64,000 bases of DNA. Origin: an uncultured Amylibacter sp. (GTDB taxonomy: Bacteria; Pseudomonadota; Alphaproteobacteria; Rhodobacterales; Rhodobacteraceae). Location of the stretch: positions 186,001-250,000 of the forward strand of contig CAJIZV010000001.1 in the NCBI GenBank assembly GCA_905181935.1, read 5' to 3'. Below, piece by piece: positions 38,231 to 50,021 of this stretch. Both the position numbers and the translations under genes were made by a program. How positions within the stretch are numbered: position 1 is the stretch's first letter; each line of letters begins with the position of its first letter. A model generated the notes under the pieces. The model saw nothing but the letters and a program-made list of their open reading frames with translations. It ran no database searches and was not told where the DNA came from.

Positions 38231-39289
38231 TTATCCACCTATTGTCCAGCGGGCATAAGCCCCACCAAAAGCACCATATTGAGCCAAGAATGCAACTAGA
38301 ACTACCCATGCAAGGGAAAACGGTAAAAAGACTTTCCAACCTAACCGCATTAATTGATCATAACGATAGCGGGGCGTAATTGCCTTTACCATGGCAAATA
38401 AGAAGAAGAAAAATCCCATCTTAATTACCATCCAAATAGCACCGTGGCCTAAGAATGGAATATATTCAATCCAAGCTTGAGGGAGAGGTGAAAGCCACCC
38501 CCCAAAAAACAAAATTGTTGTTAATGCACACATCAACCAAATTGCTATATACTCACCAGCCATAAATAATAAAAATGGCGTTGAAGAATACTCTACTTGG
38601 TAACCTGCAACCAATTCAGATTCAGCTTCAGGTAAATCAAATGGGGGGCGATTTGTTTCAGCAAGTGCCGAGATAAAGAATAAGAATACCATTGGGAAAT
38701 GGGGAAGCCAATACCAGTTTAATAAGCCATATGATCCTGATTGAGCTTCCACAATGTTAATAAAACTTAAGGAACCCGTTGATATAATAATACCAATAAT
38801 AATAAACCCAATTGATACTTCATATGAAATCATTTGGGCGGCAGAACGTAATGAGCCTAAAAATGGATATTTAGAATTAGAAGCCCACCCCCCCATAATT
38901 ACTCCATATACTTCCAATGAAGAGACAGCAAAAACATATAAAACAGCAATATTAAGATCAGCTAATATCCAACGCCCATTAAACGGAATAACCGCCCAAG
39001 CAATCGCAGCAAGAATAAATGATACTAATGGAGCCAAAAAGAAGACAGTTTTATCAGCGCCTGCCGGCACAACGACCTCTTTAACTACATATTTCAATGC
39101 ATCAGCAACGGTTTGCAATATCCCCCATGGTCCTACAACATTTGGACCACGGCGCATCTGGACAGCACCCCAAATTTTACGATCTCCATAAACTAAGATT
39201 AAAAGACTAATCATCACAAAACCAAGAACAAGTAGTGACTGGCCCAAAACCGTCAGAAAAATGCCTAAATTAGTTTGAAAAAAATCCAT
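38231..39289 (-). CDS. nuoH: NADH dehydrogenase I subunit H
   Basis: A 352-residue membrane subunit with eight or more helices that forms the quinone chamber with NuoB and Nuo[22 protein letters not shown] is the family-defining loop, and [20 protein letters not shown] carries the conserved acidic loop. Length is normal. nuoG lies 12 bases upstream. A 192-bp gap (38039-38230) before nuoI is unusual for this packed operon; I see no coding frame in it. Confidence 0.95.
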   Translation of the reverse strand: MDFFQTNLGIFLTVLGQSLLVLGFVMISLLILVYGDRKIWGAVQMRRGPNVVGPWGILQTVADALKYVVKEVVVPAGADKTVFFLAPLVSFILAAIAWAVIPFNGRWILADLNIAVLYVFAVSSLEVYGVIMGGWASNSKYPFLGSLRSAAQMISYEVSIGFIIIGIIISTGSLSFINIVEAQSGSYGLLNWYWLPHFPMVFLFFISALAETNRPPFDLPEAESELVAGYQVEYSSTPFLLFMAGEYIAIWLMCALTTILFFGGWLSPLPQAWIEYIPFLGHGAIWMVIKMGFFFFLFAMVKAITPRYRYDQLMRLGWKVFLPFSLAWVVLVAFLAQYGAFGGAYARWTIGG

Positions 39290-39301
39290 GTTCTAAGTCC
39301 T

Positions 39302-41323
39302 TTATTCAGCAGCAACTGCCACTGCGGCACGCTCTTTTACATTTTTTGACAATTCAGCCATTACTTCTGAAGCTCGAGCAATCGGGTTAGTTAAATAATG
39401 ATCAGATATAGCATATTTAAAAGTTGCAGTACCTAATTTTCCTTGCTTTAGAATTACAGCTTTATTTTCTTGAGGTTCATCTAAGTTAGACATATGAGGA
39501 TAATCCTCAAACAGCTCAGCACGCAATGCATTTAGATTATCATATGGCAGTGTTTCACCTAATTCAGCAGATAAAGCGCGCAATATTGCCCAGTTTTCTT
39601 TAGCCTGGCCTGGCGCAAAACCTGCACGCGCAGTCATTTGCACACGACCTTCTGTATTTACAAAAATACCACTTTCTTCAGTATATGCAGCGGCTGGCAA
39701 AATGACATCAGCACGATGCGCACCTCTATCACCATGTGAACCTTGATAAATAACAAACGGATTTTCAGATATTTCCACTTCATCAGCGCCCAAATTAAAC
39801 ACAACTTCAGCATCTTTTAATGCAGTTTTAATACCACCTTTGGTAGTAAAGCCTATATCCATACCACCAACACGCGCTGCAGCAGTGTGTAAAATTAATA
39901 ATTTTGAATCTGTATTTTCAGCCAAACGTTGAACAGTCGCCAAAACAGCTTCTCCATCAGCTTCCTGTAAAGCACCTTGGCCTATAATTATGATGGATTT
40001 CTTTTTTAAAGTTTCAGCTGGCACATTTTCAACTACTAAAGCATCCAACGCTGCACGATCATTTCCAGCATGGGTATATTTATAAGTTAGATCTATTGGG
40101 TCACCTATCAGATTAATATTAGCGCCATTCATATATGCTTTACGAATACGTGCGTTTAATACTGGAGCTTCCATACGTGGATTTGTACCAATTAATTGGA
40201 TTATTTCAGCACTATCGATATCTTCAATTGTGGCAGTGCCAACATAAGCTGCTCGATTACCTACCGGTAATTTTGCATCATCCACCCTACATTCGGTAGA
40301 TCCCTCAAGCCCTATTATAATCTGCTTTAGAGCAAACATTGCTTCTACCGGAGCCAAATCACCTGCAATTGCTGATACTTTTTTACCTTTAATTGCCTTA
40401 GCTACAGATGCAAATGCTTCAGGCCAACTGGCAGGCTTAAGCTTACCATTCACTCGGACGTAGGGCTGATCTAGGCGTTGACGGCGAAGACCATCCCAAA
40501 CAAAACGTGTTTTATCTGAAATCCATTCCTCATTAACACCATCATGGTTGCGCGGCAAAATACGCATAACCTCACGGCCTTTAGTATCTACACGAATATT
40601 TGAACCAAGAGCATCCATTACATCGATTGTTTCAGTTTTAGTTAATTCCCACGGACGGGCAGTAAAAGCATAAGGCTTCGATGTTAAAGCTCCAACAGGA
40701 CAAAGATCAATAATATTACCTTGTAGCTCACTATCTAACGTTTCGTTAAGGTATGAAGTAATTTCTGAATCTTCACCTCGACCAGTTTGGCCCATTTGAG
40801 TAATACCAGCAACTTCAGTTGTAAATCGAACACAGCGCGTACATGAAATGCATCGAGTCATAGTAGTTGCAACTAATGGACCCAAATCTAAGTTATCAAC
40901 TGCACGTTTAGGCTCTCTAAAACGAGAAAAATCAACACCATATGCCATTGCTTGATCTTGAAGATCACATTCACCACCTTGATCACAAATAGGGCAATCT
41001 AATGGGTGATTAATTAATAAAAACTCCATCACCCCTTCTCGGGCTTTTTTAACCATTGGAGAGGTTGTCTTAATTTCTGGTAGTTCACCATTACGTCCAC
41101 CCCTTACATCACGAACTTGCATTGCACAGGATGCAGCTGGTTTAGGAGGACCACCCACAACTTCGACAAGACACATGCGGCAATTACCAGCTATGGTCAA
41201 ACGTTCATGATAACAAAAGCGGGGCACTTCAACACCAGCAACTTCACATGCTTGTAAAAGGGTCATAGCCCCATTTACTTCAACTTCCTGGCCATCAATA
41301 ATAATTTTTTTTAGATCAGACAT
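39302..41323 (-). CDS. nuoG: NADH dehydrogenase I subunit G (iron-sulfur, molybdopterin-fold)
   Basis: A 673-residue subunit. The N-terminal [2Fe-2S] ferredoxin domain is seen with [19 protein letters not shown], the His-Cys [4Fe-4S] site with [19 protein letters not shown], and a further [4Fe-4S] site with [12 protein letters not shown]. The rest is the inactive molybdopterin-oxidoreductase fold ([20 protein letters not shown]). It passes electrons from NuoF towards NuoI. A DUF5333-like gene lies four bases upstream on the same transcript. Confidence 0.96.
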   Translation of the reverse strand: MSDLKKIIIDGQEVEVNGAMTLLQACEVAGVEVPRFCYHERLTIAGNCRMCLVEVVGGPPKPAASCAMQVRDVRGGRNGELPEIKTTSPMVKKAREGVMEFLLINHPLDCPICDQGGECDLQDQAMAYGVDFSRFREPKRAVDNLDLGPLVATTMTRCISCTRCVRFTTEVAGITQMGQTGRGEDSEITSYLNETLDSELQGNIIDLCPVGALTSKPYAFTARPWELTKTETIDVMDALGSNIRVDTKGREVMRILPRNHDGVNEEWISDKTRFVWDGLRRQRLDQPYVRVNGKLKPASWPEAFASVAKAIKGKKVSAIAGDLAPVEAMFALKQIIIGLEGSTECRVDDAKLPVGNRAAYVGTATIEDIDSAEIIQLIGTNPRMEAPVLNARIRKAYMNGANINLIGDPIDLTYKYTHAGNDRAALDALVVENVPAETLKKKSIIIIGQGALQEADGEAVLATVQRLAENTDSKLLILHTAAARVGGMDIGFTTKGGIKTALKDAEVVFNLGADEVEISENPFVIYQGSHGDRGAHRADVILPAAAYTEESGIFVNTEGRVQMTARAGFAPGQAKENWAILRALSAELGETLPYDNLNALRAELFEDYPHMSNLDEPQENKAVILKQGKLGTATFKYAISDHYLTNPIARASEVMAELSKNVKERAAVAVAAE

Positions 41324-41327
41324 ATGC

Positions 41328-41732
41328 CTAATTTATCCTTAGTAATTTGCCAATTTGGCTTTTATTGGTGATTTCCACTTTGCCTAAGTCGCAGAGCGTA
41401 TTTAATTTTTCTGAGTTTAAACCTATAGACTTTAGGTATTTTTTGACGCGAGAGCGCAAGATTGATTTTTCGTAATCATCATTAATAAATAAACGTGATT
41501 CTTTAAAGCTATATCCTGCTTTTTTAGCATACCCAATAAGTTTCCATACATAAGATATTCCAACCAAAGAATCAGCTTCAATAAAACTACAATTTTGACG
41601 AATTGCATGAGCAACACCAATATTAAACAGACCATTATTAACTTGAGGAATATCCCATAAGGTAGGTTTTGCAACCGCACTTACAGGACCCAGAGCCAAA
41701 AGGCTAAATATTGTAAAAGTAGCTAAACGCAC
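41328..41732 (-). CDS. Small exported protein in the nuo operon (DUF5333-like)
   Basis: A 134-residue protein with a clear signal peptide ([19 protein letters not shown], cleavage after AVA or AKP). The mature part has two cysteines (NCSFIEAD and TLCDLG) that could form one disulfide, and is otherwise helical and charged. It resembles a family I recall as DUF5333, found between nuoF and nuoG in Rhodobacterales; the match is by position and general look, not by a search. The GTG start is supported by AAAGGAAA six bases upstream. No enzymatic motif is visible. Role unknown; a complex I assembly or periplasmic accessory role is only a guess. Confidence 0.75.
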   Translation of the reverse strand: MRLATFTIFSLLALGPVSAVAKPTLWDIPQVNNGLFNIGVAHAIRQNCSFIEADSLVGISYVWKLIGYAKKAGYSFKESRLFINDDYEKSILRSRVKKYLKSIGLNSEKLNTLCDLGKVEITNKSQIGKLLRIN

Positions 41733-41861
41733 TTCGGCTTTCCTTTATATACTGCGATAAAACTCATATGCGACAGATTTCATAATACGTACAGATGCAT
41801 ACATTTATCATATTCTTAGAAAAGAAAAAAAACTATGTGATCCAGGGTTCAACATTTTCAT

Positions 41862-43157
41862 TTACTCTGCTGCTACTTGGCTAACGCGACCAGAGCGCTT
41901 ATGTTTAATGCGATCCTCAATTTCATCACGAAAATGACGAATTAAACCTTGAATGGGCCAAGCTGCGGCATCGCCTAAAGCACAAATTGTATGACCTTCA
42001 ACCTGCTTGGTTACATCTAGTAACATATCAATCTCTTCGGGCTCAGCATCGCCACGTACTAAACGGTCCATTACACGCATCATCCATCCCGTACCTTCTC
42101 TACAAGGAGTACACTGGCCACAACTCTCATGCTTATAAAATTTTGATAAGCGCCAAATTGCTTTAATAATATCAGTATTTTGATCCATTACGATTACGGC
42201 AGCCGTTCCAAGTCCAGATCGTTGCTCTCGAAGCCAATCAAAGTCCATTATTGCATCACTGCAAATGTTTGCTGGAAGTAGAGGTACAGAAGATCCACCA
42301 GGAATAACTGCCTTTAAGTTTTTCCATCCACCTCGAACACCACCACAATGGCGCTCTAAAAGTTCCTGCAAAGGAATTGACATTGCTTCTTCAACGACAC
42401 AAGGATTGTTCACATGTCCTGAAATTGCAAATAATTTAGTTCCAGAATTATTTTCACGTCCAAAAGATTTAAACCATGCACCTCCACGGCGTAAGATAGT
42501 TGGGACGACTGCAATTGATTCAACATTATTTACTGTAGTTGGACAACCATATAACCCAGCTCCAGCTGGAAATGGAGGCTTCATTCGCGGCATGCCTTTT
42601 TTACCTTCTAAACTTTCCAACAAAGCTGTTTCTTCACCACAAATATATGCACCTGCTCCGTGATGGAGGTAAAGATCAAAATCCCATCCAGAACTGGCAG
42701 CATTCTTACCTAATAGCCCCGCATCGTAACATTCATCAATTGCTGATTGTAAAGCTTCACGTTCGCGAATAAATTCACCCCGGATATAAATATAACATGT
42801 ATTTGCATTCATTGCGAATGACGCAATCAGAGCCCCTTCGATTACTGTATGTGGATCGTTACGCATGATTTCACGATCTTTACAAGTACCTGGCTCAGAC
42901 TCATCAGCATTAATAACCAAATATGCAGGACGCCCATCAGATTCTTTTGGCATAAAAGACCATTTCAAGCCAGTGGGGAAACCCGCACCACCACGACCAC
43001 GTAACCCTGAACTTTTCATCTCATCAACGATCCAGTCATGGCCTTTTTTTATAATATTGGCAGTTCCAGACCAATGGCCGCGAGACTTGGCACCTTTTAG
43101 TGTCCTGTCATGCATGCCATAGAGATTGGTAAAGATGCGATCTTCGTCTTTTAACAT
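41862..43157 (-). CDS. nuoF: NADH dehydrogenase I subunit F (NADH/FMN-binding)
   Basis: 431 residues from the ATG at 43157 ([15 protein letters not shown]), which matches family starts; an in-frame GTG 11 codons earlier would make it overlap the previous gene. The NADH/FMN site is [20 protein letters not shown], followed by [17 protein letters not shown]. The [4Fe-4S] cluster N3 motif is [13 protein letters not shown]. NuoF takes the hydride from NADH. A DUF5337-like gene ends 19 bases upstream and a 129-bp gap follows before the next gene. Confidence 0.95.
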   Translation of the reverse strand: MLKDEDRIFTNLYGMHDRTLKGAKSRGHWSGTANIIKKGHDWIVDEMKSSGLRGRGGAGFPTGLKWSFMPKESDGRPAYLVINADESEPGTCKDREIMRNDPHTVIEGALIASFAMNANTCYIYIRGEFIREREALQSAIDECYDAGLLGKNAASSGWDFDLYLHHGAGAYICGEETALLESLEGKKGMPRMKPPFPAGAGLYGCPTTVNNVESIAVVPTILRRGGAWFKSFGRENNSGTKLFAISGHVNNPCVVEEAMSIPLQELLERHCGGVRGGWKNLKAVIPGGSSVPLLPANICSDAIMDFDWLREQRSGLGTAAVIVMDQNTDIIKAIWRLSKFYKHESCGQCTPCREGTGWMMRVMDRLVRGDAEPEEIDMLLDVTKQVEGHTICALGDAAAWPIQGLIRHFRDEIEDRIKHKRSGRVSQVAAE

Positions 43158-43176
43158 CAATTTATCACTTCCTTGG

Positions 43177-43386
43177 TCATTGGCGCCCACGCCAAACTCT
43201 TAATAAAACTACTAGCGACCAGGCAAATGCCGCCAATGCAAACAAATCAAATAAAAATACATATCGTGCTTCTAATCCAATTCCCCCCCCTACCCACTGC
43301 AAAGCCATCCAAACAACCATGGCAACTAAAATAACAATAGCGGCCAATCGGGCCTGCTTTTGGTTTACGGCATCAGATGGCTTCAA
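43177..43386 (-). CDS. Small two-helix membrane protein in the nuo operon (DUF5337-like)
   Basis: A 69-residue protein with two hydrophobic helices ([20 protein letters not shown] and [21 protein letters not shown]) and a short basic C-terminus. It resembles a small family that I recall as DUF5337, found next to nuoF in Rhodobacterales. The start is TTG, supported by GGAG seven bases upstream. It may be a supernumerary complex I subunit or assembly factor, but nothing in the sequence shows this. Family assignment is from position and memory. Confidence 0.75.
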   Translation of the reverse strand: MKPSDAVNQKQARLAAIVILVAMVVWMALQWVGGGIGLEARYVFLFDLFALAAFAWSLVVLLRVWRGRQ

Positions 43387-43441
43387 ATCGGGTCTCCTTA
43401 GTATGGTGGACCCTAGGATCCATCATTATCTTTAATAAAAC

Positions 43442-44272
43442 TTATTTTTTATTCTTTTTTGCTACAGCTGGCTTTTTGGCTGCATCCTTGGTTTTAGTTG
43501 CTGGAGCTGATTTAGCTACGGTCTTTAATTTTGATACAACTGGTTTCTTTGCTGCTGTTTTGGTTTTAGCTGCTGGCGCTGATTTAGCTACAGTTTTTGA
43601 TTTTACTGCTACCTTCTTTGCTTCAGCTGGCTTCTTTGCTGCCGTTTTGGTTTTAGCTGCTGGCGCTGATTTAGCTACAGTTTTTGATTTTACTGCTACC
43701 TTCTTTGCTTCAGCTGGCTTCTTTGCTGCCGTTTTGGTTTTAGCTGCTGGCGCTGATTTAGCTACAGTTTTTGATTTTACTGCTACCTTCTTTGCTTCAG
43801 CTGGCTTCTTTGCTGCCGTTTTGGTTTTAGCTGCTGGCGCTGATTTAGCTACAGTTTTTGATTTTACTGCTACCTTCTTTGCTTCAGCTGGCTTCTTTGC
43901 TGCCGTTTTAGTTTTAGCGGCTGGCGCTGATTTAGCTACAGTCTGTGGTTTTACTGCAGACTTTTTTGCTGCAGTCTTAGTCTTAGCTGTTGGGGATGAC
44001 TTAACAACAACTGTTGACTTTGCTACTTTGCTATCTGAAACAGCTGCTACTTCTGTAATTTTATCTTCAAAAGCATTCGCACAGAAAATCTTACGCAATG
44101 CCCAACCTAGTATTAGGAAAATACTAAGTGAAATTAAAATCGCTGGAACAGTCTCTATATTAAATCCATCGCCAGTGAGTTTTGTACCTATAAATGCACT
44201 CACAACAGCGGACACAAGCCAACATATTATTGAACTTGAGCTTAAAGAGTTATTATTTTCATCGGTGTTCAT
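43442..44272 (-). CDS. Membrane protein with histone H1-like Lys/Ala repeats, inside the nuo operon
   Basis: 276 residues from the ATG at 44272, which has AGGAA about seven bases upstream; the longer open frame runs into nuoE and lacks support. Two membrane helices (about residues 15-32 and 44-62) and a short linker are followed by a very basic tail (residues about 85-276) made of Lys/Ala/Pro repeats. The unit is 29 residues, roughly KSKTVAKSAPAAKTKTAAKK plus PAEAKKVAV, resembling histone H1 or bacterial Hc1/AlgP tails. The short helix-to-helix loop puts both the N-terminus and the tail on the same, probably cytoplasmic, side. In relatives, as I recall, NuoE carries a long Ala/Pro/Lys-rich extension; here a separate gene fills that spot. 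Function unknown. Confidence 0.75.
   Translation of the reverse strand: MNTDENNNSLSSSSIICWLVSAVVSAFIGTKLTGDGFNIETVPAILISLSIFLILGWALRKIFCANAFEDKITEVAAVSDSKVAKSTVVVKSSPTAKTKTAAKKSAVKPQTVAKSAPAAKTKTAAKKPAEAKKVAVKSKTVAKSAPAAKTKTAAKKPAEAKKVAVKSKTVAKSAPAAKTKTAAKKPAEAKKVAVKSKTVAKSAPAAKTKTAAKKPAEAKKVAVKSKTVAKSAPAAKTKTAAKKPVVSKLKTVAKSAPATKTKDAAKKPAVAKKNKK
43500..43990 (-). repeat. 87-bp in-frame tandem repeat in the Lys/Ala-rich gene
   Basis: Units begin at 43587, 43674, 43761, 43848 and 43935, an exact 87-bp period. The first three are identical over all 87 bases; the fourth differs at two positions, and flanking copies are partial and diverged. The identity at third codon positions points to recent duplication or gene conversion. 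The period is a multiple of three, so length change keeps the frame. Half-units repeat within each unit (AKTKTAAKK, AEAKK). Confidence 0.95.
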
Positions 44273-44300
44273 TTTAATTTTCCTAAAATTTTGGCTGCAC

Positions 44301-45032
44301 TCAAGCAGTTTCAGATGTAGTTGAATTTTTTCTTGCCACAAGTATTGGGACTTCATCACCTTGAATGCGCTTTATAGTGTCTCCATACTCTAGCGCGCGA
44401 GTGACTGAAGAGTTTTCGTTATATTTCGATAAATTATATTCAGTCAACGAGGTTAAACCTGATTTTGGTTCTGATGCATAACGACCATTTTGCGGGCCAG
44501 GCATTGGTACTTCACCACGTGCAAAACTTGCTAATAATTCCCTAAAGCTACTTTCAGTCAGATCTTCATAAAAGTCTTTTCCAATTTGAGCCATTGGCGC
44601 ATTTGTACAAGCCCCCAAACATTCAACCTCTTCCCAACTAAATTTACCATCTGATGATAAACTATGCGGTTGATCTGCAATAACTTCCTTACAAATACTA
44701 ATTAAATCTTCCGCACCACAAATCATACATGATAATGTTCCACAAACTTGTATATGAGCGATGGTACCAACAGGTGCCAGTTGATACATAAAGTAAAATG
44801 ATGCAACTTCTAAAACCCGAATAAACGGCATATCTAACAATTCACCTACGGCCTCAATAGCAGGTTTAGACAACCAGCCCTCCTGCTCTTGCGCACGCCA
44901 TAGTATAGGTATTACAGCAGATGCCTGTCTCCCAGTTGGGTATTTTATCATTTGGCTCTTTGCCCATTTTAGGTTTTCTGGTGTAAACTTAAAATCATCT
45001 GGCTGTTCAGTATGTAATCGACGAATAGACAT
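44301..45032 (-). CDS. nuoE: NADH dehydrogenase I subunit E ([2Fe-2S] N1a)
   Basis: A 243-residue thioredoxin-like ferredoxin. The four cluster cysteines are in [15 protein letters not shown] and [12 protein letters not shown], with the usual C-x4-C and C-x3-C spacing. The C-terminal about 75 residues after [17 protein letters not shown] form an extension beyond the core domain, seen in other alphaproteobacteria. It works with NuoF in NADH oxidation. It overlaps the nuoD stop by one base; the Lys/Ala-repeat gene starts 28 bases after its stop. Confidence 0.94.
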   Translation of the reverse strand: MSIRRLHTEQPDDFKFTPENLKWAKSQMIKYPTGRQASAVIPILWRAQEQEGWLSKPAIEAVGELLDMPFIRVLEVASFYFMYQLAPVGTIAHIQVCGTLSCMICGAEDLISICKEVIADQPHSLSSDGKFSWEEVECLGACTNAPMAQIGKDFYEDLTESSFRELLASFARGEVPMPGPQNGRYASEPKSGLTSLTEYNLSKYNENSSVTRALEYGDTIKRIQGDEVPILVARKNSTTSETA

Positions 45033-46243
45033 TAGCGGTCAATCTCTCCAAATACGACATCAAGCGTGCCAATAATCGCGGCTACATCAGCAAGCTGATG
45101 GCCTTTGCATAAATGATCCATAGCTGCCAAGTGTAAGTAGCCAGGCGCGCGGATTTTTGTCTTATAGGGCTTGTTAGATCCGTCTGAAACTAGAAAAACA
45201 CCGAACTCACCCTTTGGAGCCTCAACTGCGATGTAGACCTCACCCTCAGGCACTTTAAAGCCTTCAGTGTACAACTTAAAATGATGTATCAAAGATTCCA
45301 TCGATGTTTTCATGTCCCCACGATTTGGTGGTGTCAATTTACCTCGAGCTAAAACATCACCTGTAGCACTTTCAAGCTTATTAATAGCTTGTTGAATTAT
45401 CTTTAAGCTTTCGCGCATCTCCTGCATCCGACATAAATAACGGTCATAACAATCACCATTTTTGCCAACAGGAATGTCAAATTCAAATTCATCATAGCAT
45501 TCATATGGCTGTGATCGGCGCAAATCCCATGCCATTCCGGATCCACGTACCATAACGCCAGAAAAGCCCCAGTCCAAAGCCTCCTGCTGCGAAACAATTG
45601 CAATATCAACATTTCGCTGTTTGAAAATTCGATTTTCTGTCAACAAGCCATCGATGTCTTGCAATACCCGAGGAAACTCCATCGTCCATGCCATTATATC
45701 ATCTAATAAATCTTGCGGTAAATCTTGATGAACGCCTCCAGGGCGAAAATATGCTGCATGCAAGCGAGCACCTGACGCACGTTCATAAAATACCATGAGT
45801 TTTTCACGTTCTTCAAAGCCCCATAATGGTGGAGTTAAAGCACCAACGTCCATAGCTTGTGTGGTTACGTTTAAAATGTGACTTAAAATACGCCCAATTT
45901 CACAATACAAAACACGGATCAAAGATGCACGCCGTGGTACTTCTATGTTTGTAAGCTTTTCGATCGCTAAACACCAAGCATGTTCTTGGTTCATGGGCGC
46001 TACATAATCTAAACGGTCAAAGTAAGGTAGATTTTGAAGATAAGTTCTACTCTCCATTAACTTCTCTGTGCCACGGTGGAGCAACCCAATATGTGGATCA
46101 CACCGCTCTACAATTTCACCGTCTAATTCCAAGACTAAGCGTAATACGCCGTGAGCGGCTGGATGTTGAGGCCCAAAATTAATATTAAAATTACGAATAC
46201 GCTGCTCGCCCGTTTGAGCATCATTAAATCCACCGTCAGCCAT
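45032..46243 (-). CDS. nuoD: NADH dehydrogenase I subunit D
   Basis: A 403-residue subunit, related to the large subunit of NiFe-hydrogenases, that lines the quinone site. [21 protein letters not shown] is the classic N-terminal block, and [20 protein letters not shown] and [20 protein letters not shown] are further signatures. Length is normal, with no NuoC fusion. The start overlaps the nuoC stop by one base and the end overlaps nuoE by one. Confidence 0.96.
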   Translation of the reverse strand: MADGGFNDAQTGEQRIRNFNINFGPQHPAAHGVLRLVLELDGEIVERCDPHIGLLHRGTEKLMESRTYLQNLPYFDRLDYVAPMNQEHAWCLAIEKLTNIEVPRRASLIRVLYCEIGRILSHILNVTTQAMDVGALTPPLWGFEEREKLMVFYERASGARLHAAYFRPGGVHQDLPQDLLDDIMAWTMEFPRVLQDIDGLLTENRIFKQRNVDIAIVSQQEALDWGFSGVMVRGSGMAWDLRRSQPYECYDEFEFDIPVGKNGDCYDRYLCRMQEMRESLKIIQQAINKLESATGDVLARGKLTPPNRGDMKTSMESLIHHFKLYTEGFKVPEGEVYIAVEAPKGEFGVFLVSDGSNKPYKTKIRAPGYLHLAAMDHLCKGHQLADVAAIIGTLDVVFGEIDR

Positions 46244-46851
46244 TACTTTACCTCCGCTTTATCATCACCGGGAAGAATGTATTGAGCACCTTCCCATGGA
46301 GACATAAAATCAAATTGACGATACTCTTGTGTTAAGGACACAGGTTCATAGACAACGCGCTTTGCCACTTCGTCATAACGTAGTTCCGTATAACCCGTAG
46401 TTGGAAAATCTTTACGTAATGGATACCCACGAAACCCATAATCAGTTAAAATTCGGCGTAAATCTGGGTGACCAGAAAAAAGAACACCATACATGTCAAA
46501 AACTTCACGCTCAAACCAGTTTGCGCCTGGATGAATTTCATGAATTGAAGGTACCATACCATCTTCAGCAACTTGCGCTTTCAAGCGAATACGTCTATTT
46601 TTATACATAGATAAAAAGTGATAAACCATTTCAAAACGTTTAGTTCGTGATGGATAATCTACAGCAGTTATATCTATAAGCGTCGAAAACTTCATGGCAG
46701 AGTTAGATTTTAAAAACTCTACAACCTTTGGAATTTTATCCAACTTAACATTTAAAACTAAGTCACCAAAATCATTAACTCCTGTTGCAGTTATTGCATC
46801 AGGTAATTTATCAGCTATGTTTTCGCCTAATTTAGTTAAACCGTCAGACAT
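46243..46851 (-). CDS. nuoC: NADH dehydrogenase I subunit C
   Basis: 202 residues from the ATG at 46851 ([12 protein letters not shown]), five bases after the nuoB stop and with AAGG eight bases upstream. The frame remains open 30 codons further inside nuoB, but that is shadow. The family block is [22 protein letters not shown] followed by [11 protein letters not shown]. It belongs to the quinone-reducing module with NuoB and NuoD. Confidence 0.95.
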   Translation of the reverse strand: MSDGLTKLGENIADKLPDAITATGVNDFGDLVLNVKLDKIPKVVEFLKSNSAMKFSTLIDITAVDYPSRTKRFEMVYHFLSMYKNRRIRLKAQVAEDGMVPSIHEIHPGANWFEREVFDMYGVLFSGHPDLRRILTDYGFRGYPLRKDFPTTGYTELRYDEVAKRVVYEPVSLTQEYRQFDFMSPWEGAQYILPGDDKAEVK

Positions 46852-46856
46852 ATTAA

Positions 46857-47776
<920 letters not shown>

Positions 47777-47993
47777 GTTTGTTTGCCATTCCTTACCCTT
47801 CGCGTCCGGTGGCGTCAACAAATACAGGCCAAAAAAGAAGTTTAACTAACCACTTTTATCACACAAAGAGAGTTAAATTATGATGATGCTTTAAGTGAAA
47901 ACAAAATAAAAAAAATACTGCATCTTTTTAGCGAAATTTTAATAGACTAAACTGATATACTTTAGATCTTAATTTATTTAGGATTTAAAAACT

Positions 47994-49190
47994 TCAGCAC
48001 AGCTTTATACTTTCAACTTCTTCTTTGATTATTAAAGAAATGACCTCACAATCACGCATACTTAGCGTCAATGGAATTCGCATATCCAATAAAACTGCCA
48101 AAATGGCATCAGTATTAGGCAGGTTTTGTGCATCTACATATCGCCAGCTATCATGTCGCGACGTAAATCCTACAGGAGTATTTGCTCCAAACCATTTCAA
48201 TTGAACCCCTCGCGCATCACAACCCGCTACTACTGACCGCACTTGGTCTTCATTAAAATTAGGTAAACAAAATTGAAATGAAGAAGCAACAAAATACTCT
48301 TTTTTTGGGCGAGCAATTAAGCGAAGATTATTAATTCGACTCAATCCTGCCTCTAAAGCATAATAGCGCTTATTCCATCGTCTTGCTTGAGACGGTAATT
48401 TTGCTAATTGAGGTCGCAAAATTGCTGCACGTAAATTATCCATCCGACCTGAACAATTTGGAGTATCTAAGCGTATGTTCTCAAATGCATCAGAGGGAGC
48501 TCCAGCTAAGTGACTATCGTATAACATATACGATCCAGACAATATTGTTGCACGCGCCATTATTTCAGCATTGTCTGTTATAATAAAGCCACCTTCACCT
48601 GAGTTTATATGTTTAAAGGTCTGTGTCGAATAACATCCTACAACACCAGAACGACCACTAGGCACACCATTCCAATTAGCACCCATAGTGTGGGCACAAT
48701 CCTCAATTACCTGCACTCCAGCTTTATCAGTAATTTTTATTAAGGCATCCATATCTACTAAATGTCCACGCATGTGGCTCAACATTAAAAACTTAGCTTT
48801 TGTTGATTGAATCTTTAATTGAAGATCATCTAAATCTAAAACTAAATCTTTAGTAATTTCAACAAAAACTGGTTGACCACCCGCACCTTGAATAGAGCCA
48901 GGCACTGGCGCCAAAGTAAATGCATTAGTTAAAACCACATCACCATGCTTTAGTCCACAAGACCGAAGCGCTGTGGATAAAGCATATCCACCAGAAGCAA
49001 CTGCTAAACAATATTTAGCACCACATGATTGCGCAAACTCTTGCTCTAATAAAACAGTTTCTGCTATTTCTCCTAGCGCTACATTGTAGCGGTGTAAGCG
49101 ACCATGGCGCATAACAGCAATAGCAGCTTCAATAGCTGCTTCTGGAATTGGCTCTTGTTGAGTAAAACTACCCATAAATTTTAAAACCAT
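47994..49190 (-). CDS. DegT/DnrJ/EryC1-family PLP-dependent aminotransferase
   Basis: 398 residues from the ATG at 49190, five bases after GAGG; an ATG nine codons earlier is less supported. Fold type I: VVLTNAFTLAPVPGSIQGAG in the N-terminal half, VIEDCAHTMGANWNG with the cofactor-ring Asp, and YSTQTFKHINSGEGGF with the Schiff-base lysine. Members usually aminate nucleotide-sugars for surface polysaccharides or antibiotics, but no sugar-nucleotide genes are adjacent, so the substrate is open. SGSYMLYDSHLAG and DTPNCSGRMDNLRAAI match the family C-terminal half. Same strand as gph upstream, 39 bp apart. Confidence 0.85.
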   Translation of the reverse strand: MVLKFMGSFTQQEPIPEAAIEAAIAVMRHGRLHRYNVALGEIAETVLLEQEFAQSCGAKYCLAVASGGYALSTALRSCGLKHGDVVLTNAFTLAPVPGSIQGAGGQPVFVEITKDLVLDLDDLQLKIQSTKAKFLMLSHMRGHLVDMDALIKITDKAGVQVIEDCAHTMGANWNGVPSGRSGVVGCYSTQTFKHINSGEGGFIITDNAEIMARATILSGSYMLYDSHLAGAPSDAFENIRLDTPNCSGRMDNLRAAILRPQLAKLPSQARRWNKRYYALEAGLSRINNLRLIARPKKEYFVASSFQFCLPNFNEDQVRSVVAGCDARGVQLKWFGANTPVGFTSRHDSWRYVDAQNLPNTDAILAVLLDMRIPLTLSMRDCEVISLIIKEEVESIKLC

Positions 49191-49229
49191 AGTTACCTCA
49201 CAAATTATATTTAACAATAAATATTAAAA

Positions 49230-49892
49230 TTAAGAAAGAATACTATCTACCAAATCTGGTAAATCGAAATAATGATTTAACAATGCCGAAGGTTCCATTC
49301 TATTCACGCCATCGCCCTCCGGTCCAAAAGATACTAGGATACATGGTACATTGGCATTTCTTGCAGTGTTACGATCTGTTATTGTATCACCAATTAAAAC
49401 AGCTTTATCCCGCTCACCACCCATCTGATCAATTGTAGTCCATAAATGTATTGGATCAGGCTTGCGAACAGATAAAGTATCAGCACCTAACATTGCTGAA
49501 AACCTTTTCCGAATTCCCAAACGAGTTAATAACTCTTGGGACAATCCTTCAGGCTTATTGGTGCAAACTCCAAGTAAATAGCCACGCCTTGTAAGCTCGT
49601 CTAAAGCTTCAATAACACCATCATAAAGAGTAGTGTGAACATCAATATACTTCTCATAGTGCTTTAGCAGAATTGGGTATTGTTCCATAACTTTTGATTC
49701 ATCATAATATCCTGTGCGCTCATATCCTAGCTTTAACATCGCACGTCCACCTCCAAATGCAACTAATGCATCAGTAATTGGATCTAATGGTTCCCCAAGA
49801 TCAAGAGCCACAAAACAGGCATTTGCTGCTGCAATCAAATCCTTGCTTGTGTCTGCAAGAGTTCCGTCAAGATCAAAAACTACACTTTTCAT
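49230..49892 (-). CDS. gph: Phosphoglycolate phosphatase, HAD superfamily
   Basis: A 220-residue HAD hydrolase. Motif I FDLDGTLADTS carries the nucleophile Asp, motif II is VCTNKP, the lysine is in the LSVRKPDP block and motif IV is LIGDTITDRNTA. The cap placement and AFGGGRAMLKLG resemble Gph, which clears 2-phosphoglycolate from DNA repair or photorespiration; related phosphatases of this class cannot be excluded. Divergent from glmU. Confidence 0.85.
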   Translation of the reverse strand: MKSVVFDLDGTLADTSKDLIAAANACFVALDLGEPLDPITDALVAFGGGRAMLKLGYERTGYYDESKVMEQYPILLKHYEKYIDVHTTLYDGVIEALDELTRRGYLLGVCTNKPEGLSQELLTRLGIRKRFSAMLGADTLSVRKPDPIHLWTTIDQMGGERDKAVLIGDTITDRNTARNANVPCILVSFGPEGDGVNRMEPSALLNHYFDLPDLVDSILS

Positions 49893-50021
49893 TTATATAT
49901 CCTAAATTTAATATACCTTGCCAAAAGATAGTAACAAATTGAAAAACTTTGTGAAGATATAGCCTCTTTTTATATATTAAGTAAACGTATAGAAACGCCC
50001 AAAGTATTAGGATAAATCATT

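Noticed and set aside
43377..44324. A 315-codon plus-strand open frame opposite the Lys/Ala-repeat gene
   Set aside because: It is the antisense shadow of the repeat: Lys/Ala codons read backwards as Phe/Leu/Ala. The minus-strand frame has a ribosome site, membrane helices and operon context.
47822..47993. Possible terminator/promoter features ahead of nuoA
   Set aside because: T-rich runs and a CTAAA/TTTAG stem are present, but no hairpin-plus-T-run or clear -35/-10 pair could be defended.
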